Origin: Lysinibacillus macroides
Lineage (GTDB): Bacteria; Bacillota; Bacilli; Bacillales_A; Planococcaceae
Direction: 5' to 3'
Length of the DNA: 35,185 bases
NCBI RefSeq assembly: GCF_001281525.1
Contig: NZ_LGCI01000009.1
Location: forward strand, 17,917-53,101
This document shows positions 31,923 to 35,185 of the stretch, piece after piece (positions within the stretch are counted from its first letter, which is position 1; each line of letters begins with the position of its first letter). The notes beneath the pieces are model-generated. The model saw only the letters and a program-made list of their open reading frames with translations, was not told the DNA's origin and did no database searches. A program made the position numbers and the translations under genes.

Positions 31923-32162
31923 ATGTCCATTTGCGAGAAATTACAGTTAGCAATAGATGTTATTAAAAAATGCGACCTTGAGAAGGATGTATTGAATGTC
32001 GTGATAGCTCATACAGATAAGGTCGAAATTTTGATTAACAATGAAAATACACTTTTGCAATTCGGAAAAGGTGTGAAAACAGTTAATCATAAAGGGAAAA
32101 TGTTTAATAGTAAATCATCCATTATTGTTGATGGTGTAGAAATTTATTCCTATCACAATTAA
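31923..32162 (+). CDS. Small phage protein of unknown function
   Basis: The 79-aa protein begins MSICEKLQLAIDVIKKCDLE and ends in strands (KVEILINNENTLLQFGKG, then IIVDGVEIYSYHN). The frame opens at 31860 inside the structured stretch, but AGGTGA 5 nt before the ATG at 31923 decides the start. A hairpin follows its stop. Translation may be controlled by the upstream structure. Confidence 0.62.
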   Translation: MSICEKLQLAIDVIKKCDLEKDVLNVVIAHTDKVEILINNENTLLQFGKGVKTVNHKGKMFNSKSSIIVDGVEIYSYHN

Positions 32163-32164
32163 AA

Positions 32165-32186
32165 AACCACTGTTCCAGCAGTGGTT
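32165..32186. terminator. Hairpin between small genes and the ERF gene
   Basis: AACCACTG (32165-32172) pairs with CAGTGGTT (32179-32186) around TTCCAG. On the + strand an A-run and then CTTTTTT follow; on the minus strand the hairpin runs straight into T6. A partial or bidirectional terminator is likely. Confidence 0.6.
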
Positions 32187-32266
32187 AAAAAATAATCTTT
32201 TTTCAAATAAGTTACAAATATTGTACGCCATTGGCTCCAAGAAATCAAGAGGGAGGATACAAACAT

Positions 32267-33010
32267 ATGAATATTTCACAACAACAGCCGATGAGTCTAG
32301 CTAAAAAGTTAGTCGAAATTCGTAGGAATATTGGCGGTTTTACAAAGGATACAAAAGGCTACAACTACAGCTATGTTTCAGGTTCACAGGTGCTAACCAA
32401 AATTCAGCATACAATGAACGAGTTAGGTGTATTGCTGATCCCTAAGGTGCTAGATCAACAATTTAAAGAACATCCGTACAAAGATAAGTATGGTAAGGAT
32501 AAATTAGATTTTATCGTTTATGGCAGTATGTCCTATGTCTGGATGAATGCAGATGATCCAAAAGATATTATTGAGGTTCCTTTTTACTACACAGGGGCAC
32601 AAGACGATGTATCGAAGGCATTTGGAAGCGGCTTAACCTATAGCGAGCGTTATTTCATTATCAAATTTTTTAATCTGCCTACAGATAGCGATGATCCAGA
32701 TGCACGTAACACGAGCGGTCGTTCGCAAAATCAAGGTTATCCGCCGCAAGGGAACAACCAACAAATGCAACAGCAAGCTCAACAGGGGCAGTCTAGCCAA
32801 CCAGGGCTAAGGACGCAAGAGCAATTTAACGAAATGGCGCAATTGCTAAGCGAAATAGCAACAGTTTATGGTTCAGATCCCAACACAGTTTATAACGGCG
32901 CAATGCAAAAATGTAGTATTCCGGATAAAATTTCAGATTTATTAACGTCAAAGGAAGCAAAGCTGCTAATTGATTACTTACGTGCGCTCAAAATGCAGGT
33001 AGCACAATGA
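32267..33010 (+). CDS. erf: ERF-family single-strand annealing recombinase
   Basis: The 247-aa protein shows MSLAKKLVEIRRNIGGFTKD and GYNYSYVSGSQVLTKIQHTM in its N-terminal half. The ERF signature is GSGLTYSERYFIIKFFNLPT followed by DSDDPD at about 125-150. A Q/G/N-rich linker and a small C-terminal domain follow. ERF proteins anneal complementary single strands for phage recombination and circularisation. GGGAGG fits the ATG at 32267; the frame opens 12 codons earlier. The small gene after it starts with an ATGA overlap. Confidence 0.88.
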   Translation: MNISQQQPMSLAKKLVEIRRNIGGFTKDTKGYNYSYVSGSQVLTKIQHTMNELGVLLIPKVLDQQFKEHPYKDKYGKDKLDFIVYGSMSYVWMNADDPKDIIEVPFYYTGAQDDVSKAFGSGLTYSERYFIIKFFNLPTDSDDPDARNTSGRSQNQGYPPQGNNQQMQQQAQQGQSSQPGLRTQEQFNEMAQLLSEIATVYGSDPNTVYNGAMQKCSIPDKISDLLTSKEAKLLIDYLRALKMQVAQ

Positions 33011-33186
33011 GCTACGTGCCAAGCAGAGTATTGTTGCCACAGTGGATTTTTGACCAAGCGGCAGGCGATGAAACAGAGCTGTATCGCCTAGTGCGCCGCT
33101 ACCTATGGCAGAGCTACCAAGGCTATAAAATCATCAGAATAGAAGGTAGCTTCGCCATCTGTGAACGGCTCGATAAATTTCTATAG
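33007..33186 (+). CDS. 59-aa phage protein coupled to ERF
   Basis: ATGA overlap with the ERF stop (33007-33010) implies translational coupling. The product is MSYVPSRVLLPQWIFDQAAG, then LYRLVRRYLWQSYQGYKIIR, then SFAICERLDKFL: basic and aromatic-rich. No family is recognised. Position between the annealase and the replication initiator suggests a role in replication or recombination. Confidence 0.65.
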   Translation: MSYVPSRVLLPQWIFDQAAGDETELYRLVRRYLWQSYQGYKIIRIEGSFAICERLDKFL

Positions 33187-33198
33187 GAGGATCAACGG

Positions 33199-34203
33199 AT
33201 GGAGAATAAAAACATCGTAAGAGTAGTCAAAAATAAAGATTATACAATTATTAACAATACATCCCTTTATGATAAAAATCTGAGCTGGAAAGCAAAAGCC
33301 ATCCATGTCTTTATGCTCTCTAAACCTGATGATTGGACATTTCATAATAGTGAACTTGTGCAATGGGCAACAGATGGTGATTCATCCTTTGATACAGGCT
33401 TGAAAGAACTAAAGAAATACGGCTATGTCAAAAAAGAAAGACGTCGTGGTAAAGAGGGGAAGTTTGAGTGGGTGACGGTGGTATACGAAGTACCACAAGC
33501 TGAGGATGAGGGAGAGCAAGAACAACAGGCAGAACAGCCATTACCTGAAAAACCATCCATGGAAAATCAGCCTATGGTAGAACCATACCCCGAAAAACCA
33601 TCCATGGAAAATCCACGAGTGGAAAAACCATTCGTGGAAAATCAAGGACTACTAAATACTAATATACCAAGTACTGATTTACTAAGTACTGAAAGATTAA
33701 TTAATAATACTGCTGATGATAAGGAGCCACCTGTTTACGCAGCAACAGAAAAGCAAACCGCTCCTCCAGCACAAAATGCATTTACGTTCTACGAGCAAAA
33801 TCATTTTGGAGCGCTAGGCTCTTTAATCATTTACAAAATGGATCAATGGATAAATGACCTGTCAGAGCCTTTAGTTATCCATGCGATGGAAAAAGCCGTA
33901 CTGAACGGAAAAACAAACTGGGGTTATGTGGAAACCATCTTAAAAGATTGGTTTAACAAGAAACTCTTAACGTTGGAAGCGGTTGAAGCAGCTGACCTAC
34001 AGTGGAAAAATCAACAAATCCAAGCTAAACAGCAACGTAATCAGTCGTCAAGATATTATCCACCAAAACAGCAAACAGCACCTGTACCTGAATGGTTTAA
34101 AAATCGCCATGACACCGTTCCTGATGATGTACCTGAATCAACGTCAACCATAGATTTTGAAGCAGAACGTCAAAAAATCTTAGAAATGTTAGGGAAGGGG
34201 TAG
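33199..34203 (+). CDS. DnaD-like replication initiator (replisome organizer)
   Basis: The 334-aa protein has an N-terminal winged-helix domain (about 5-95; NNTSLYDKNLSWKAKAIHVF, then LKELKKYGYVKKERRRGKEG). A Pro/Glu-rich linker (about 100-170) follows, with PEKPSMEN twice and VEKPFVEN once. The C-terminal part is a DnaD/DnaB2-type domain (FTFYEQNHFGALGSLIIYKM, then NGKTNWGYVETILKDWFNK, where the YxxxILxxW motif is clear). Such proteins bind the phage origin and load the host helicase through DnaB/DnaI. AGGAGG lies before the ATG. The repeats in the linker are also DNA iterons, listed as the origin. The C-terminus ends with a short conserved-looking ILEMLGKG. Confidence 0.85.
   Translation: MENKNIVRVVKNKDYTIINNTSLYDKNLSWKAKAIHVFMLSKPDDWTFHNSELVQWATDGDSSFDTGLKELKKYGYVKKERRRGKEGKFEWVTVVYEVPQAEDEGEQEQQAEQPLPEKPSMENQPMVEPYPEKPSMENPRVEKPFVENQGLLNTNIPSTDLLSTERLINNTADDKEPPVYAATEKQTAPPAQNAFTFYEQNHFGALGSLIIYKMDQWINDLSEPLVIHAMEKAVLNGKTNWGYVETILKDWFNKKLLTLEAVEAADLQWKNQQIQAKQQRNQSSRYYPPKQQTAPVPEWFKNRHDTVPDDVPESTSTIDFEAERQKILEMLGKG
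33547..33720. other. Candidate phage replication origin inside the initiator gene
   Basis: Three 22-bp iterons lie at 33547-33568, 33592-33613 and 33622-33643. The first two are identical (core AAACCATCCATGGAAA) and the third differs at three positions. Spacings are 45 and 30 bp, so all are in the same codon phase. An AT-rich stretch follows (33650-33720; CTACTAAATACTAATATACC, GATTAATTAATAATACTG) that would suit strand opening. This arrangement recalls origins placed inside phage initiator genes, as in lambda O. Confidence 0.65.
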
Positions 34204-34207
34204 TGTG

Positions 34208-34582
34208 ATGAACAGACATGAGGAGCACATGAAAATACGTGAACATTTTACCAAGGTTGCACAAGCTAAAGGGACTTTTACTAACGGTACCGATCAAGCA
34301 TTGGTACGAACGGTGACACAGTCTGAAATGAAAGATAATCAAGAACAAAAAATTGAGCGTTTACAGAAGGAAAATGAGCGTCTGCGTGAACAACAGAATC
34401 AGTTAATGTCAGACTACCTTAATGATTTAGATGTGTTAGCTGAACATGCGTTGTTTATATCAAAATTACGTAAAGAGCTAGGTGAAATCAAGAAATTAAA
34501 AGAGTTCTATTTCAACACATCTGTTATGTATTATGCAGCACTTGAATTTTATGCAGATGCAAGCAAATATGAACCGCAATAG
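34208..34582 (+). CDS. Coiled-coil phage protein
   Basis: The 124-aa protein has a long heptad region (EQKIERLQKENERLREQQNQ, then KLRKELGEIKKLKEFYF) and ends with ALEFYADASKYEPQ, the motif also seen at 31257. AAGGGG lies 8-9 nt before ATG 34208; a GTG three bases earlier is also in frame. Function unknown; the helical structure suggests multimerisation. Confidence 0.68.
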   Translation: MNRHEEHMKIREHFTKVAQAKGTFTNGTDQALVRTVTQSEMKDNQEQKIERLQKENERLREQQNQLMSDYLNDLDVLAEHALFISKLRKELGEIKKLKEFYFNTSVMYYAALEFYADASKYEPQ

Positions 34583-34629
34583 TGGAGAGATTGCACGTCA
34601 AGCATTGACGGATTTGACAGGTGAAACTC

Positions 34630-34980
34630 ATGACACATGAGGAAGTAGCCAAGTATATCAATCAACTGATTAGCGAGTATCAGTTCCCGCTACCGGTCTT
34701 ACAAGATGTCCACAAGCGGCTAAGCGACAGCCAATGTCCACACTACGCCATGCAGCAGCTACGGTATTTAGACAACCATGTACGAGCTGGTACTGCTAAT
34801 GGCGGACAGCCACAGCAACAATTTGGCAGCACTATGCCAAGTCAAGGGGCATACGGTAACAATGCTTATCAGCAAAATCAGCCGCCTATGAACCAGCCAA
34901 GCTATACACGAGTGGATGAGGACCCATTTGCAAATAGCAAAGCACCAATAGAAGTGATGGATGAGGATCTTCCGTTCTAA
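34630..34980 (+). CDS. DUF6877-like domain fused to an SSB-type tail
   Basis: The 116-aa product begins MTHEEVAKYINQLISEYQFP and LPVLQDVHKRL, ending at LRYLDNHV: a short helical unit of the DUF6877 type (from memory). A Gln/Gly/Asn/Pro-rich linker follows (about 55-95), then DPFANSKAPIEVMDEDLPF. That end is nearly the C-terminal tip of Bacillus SSB (DPFAN, acidic run, LPF), yet the OB fold of SSB is absent. AGGTGA 5 nt before the ATG fixes 34630. Either a natural fusion that presents an SSB tip, or the outcome of an in-frame deletion joining two genes. The neighbouring replication genes suit either. Confidence 0.8.
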   Translation: MTHEEVAKYINQLISEYQFPLPVLQDVHKRLSDSQCPHYAMQQLRYLDNHVRAGTANGGQPQQQFGSTMPSQGAYGNNAYQQNQPPMNQPSYTRVDEDPFANSKAPIEVMDEDLPF

Positions 34981-34999
34981 AAAAAGAGAAGGTGAATCT

Positions 35000-35185
35000 A
35001 TGAATCAAATAGAGTTAGATTTAGGCATCCCGATTGATGAGAGCAAACTAGACCATAACCCTATGGTGAATACATACGGTTATGGTCCAGAAGACAAGCG
35101 CTGTAAGCATTGTAAACATCTATTCGCTAGGCAATATGCCAGAACCTATTACAAATGTGGTTTACGACAAAATACAAACGGTGCA
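35000..35185 (+). CDS. Phage Cys-motif protein (partial, runs off the edge)
   Basis: ATG at 35000 with GAAGGTGA upstream; 62 codons are visible: MNQIELDLGIPIDESKLDHN, then GPEDKRCKHCKHLFARQYAR, then TYYKCGLRQNTNGA. C-x2-C and a later Cys after aromatic residues suggest a zinc site as in small phage recombination-region proteins. Function unknown; the rest is outside the window. Confidence 0.6.
   Translation, partial: MNQIELDLGIPIDESKLDHNPMVNTYGYGPEDKRCKHCKHLFARQYARTYYKCGLRQNTNGA

Noticed and set aside
34570..34641. 23-codon frame between the coiled-coil gene and the SSB-tail gene
   Set aside because: It overlaps both neighbours, lacks a ribosome site, and is too short to support.
24001..35185. 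CRISPR array
   Set aside because: The repeats seen are too few, unevenly spaced and explained as operators, leaders or iterons; no regular repeat-spacer pattern exists in the window.
1..35185. tRNA or rRNA genes, including a tRNA at the prophage junction
   Set aside because: No cloverleaf, GGTTCRA-type T-arm or rRNA-like stretch was recognised. The junction lies in an intergenic region after the EAL gene.

Overview
The window looks like a low-GC, spore-forming Firmicute of the Lysinibacillus/Bacillus type. It carries a Ger(x)C germinant-receptor relic, a YkuI-like EAL protein, a YdjI/YdjG-like pair, AGGAGG-type ribosome binding sites and A/T-rich codon use. Roughly the first 24 kb is chromosome and the last 11 kb is the left part of a temperate prophage that runs off the right edge. 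Everything was read from the sequence by eye; no database search was possible.

Chromosomal part (1-24000). The window opens in the 3' end of an IS66-type transposase whose right end abuts, and probably truncates, a small membrane-anchored protein gene. Then come a MORN-repeat/AAA+ ATPase fusion, a D-Ala-D-Ala carboxypeptidase-like protein with altered active-site motifs, an SH3b/NodB polysaccharide deacetylase, a lone formimidoylglutamase, and an APH-fold kinase gene behind a near-consensus FadR operator. Next are a SUKH immunity gene broken by a stop codon, a Cys-rich unknown protein, a BASS-family transporter, an AraC-GNAT operon, an orphan broken gerC, and a large DUF4132 protein preceded by a small partner gene. 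After a 950-bp gene-free stretch with two related terminator-bearing elements come a thioesterase-DUF423 operon, an SPFH/zinc-ribbon plus zinc-ribbon membrane protein pair, and a YkuI-like EAL protein that has lost most catalytic residues.

Prophage (about 24020 to the right edge). A leftward lysogeny arm holds a tyrosine integrase, an ImmA-type protease, a HEPN/DUF4145-like gene and a CI-type repressor. A rightward early region follows. There are two separate divergent pairs of XRE regulators. In each, the rightward promoter (TTGACA-N17-TATATT and TTGACA-N17-TAAATT) carries a repressor-like palindrome inside its 17-bp spacer, and the two pairs use different operator sequences. Two unknown leftward genes and a broken KTSC gene sit between or beside these switches. 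Early genes then run rightward: small DNA-binding and zinc-ribbon proteins, a structured noncoding stretch, an ERF single-strand annealing protein, and a DnaD-like replication initiator with three iterons plus an AT-rich segment inside the gene (a candidate origin). A protein follows that joins a DUF6877-like N-terminus to an SSB-type linker and acidic tip with no OB fold.

The items most worth following up are the SSB-tail fusion, the in-gene iteron origin, the paired switches with spacer-located operators, the HEPN gene between repressor and ImmA, the catalytically degenerate EAL protein, and the three genes each broken by a single in-frame stop.
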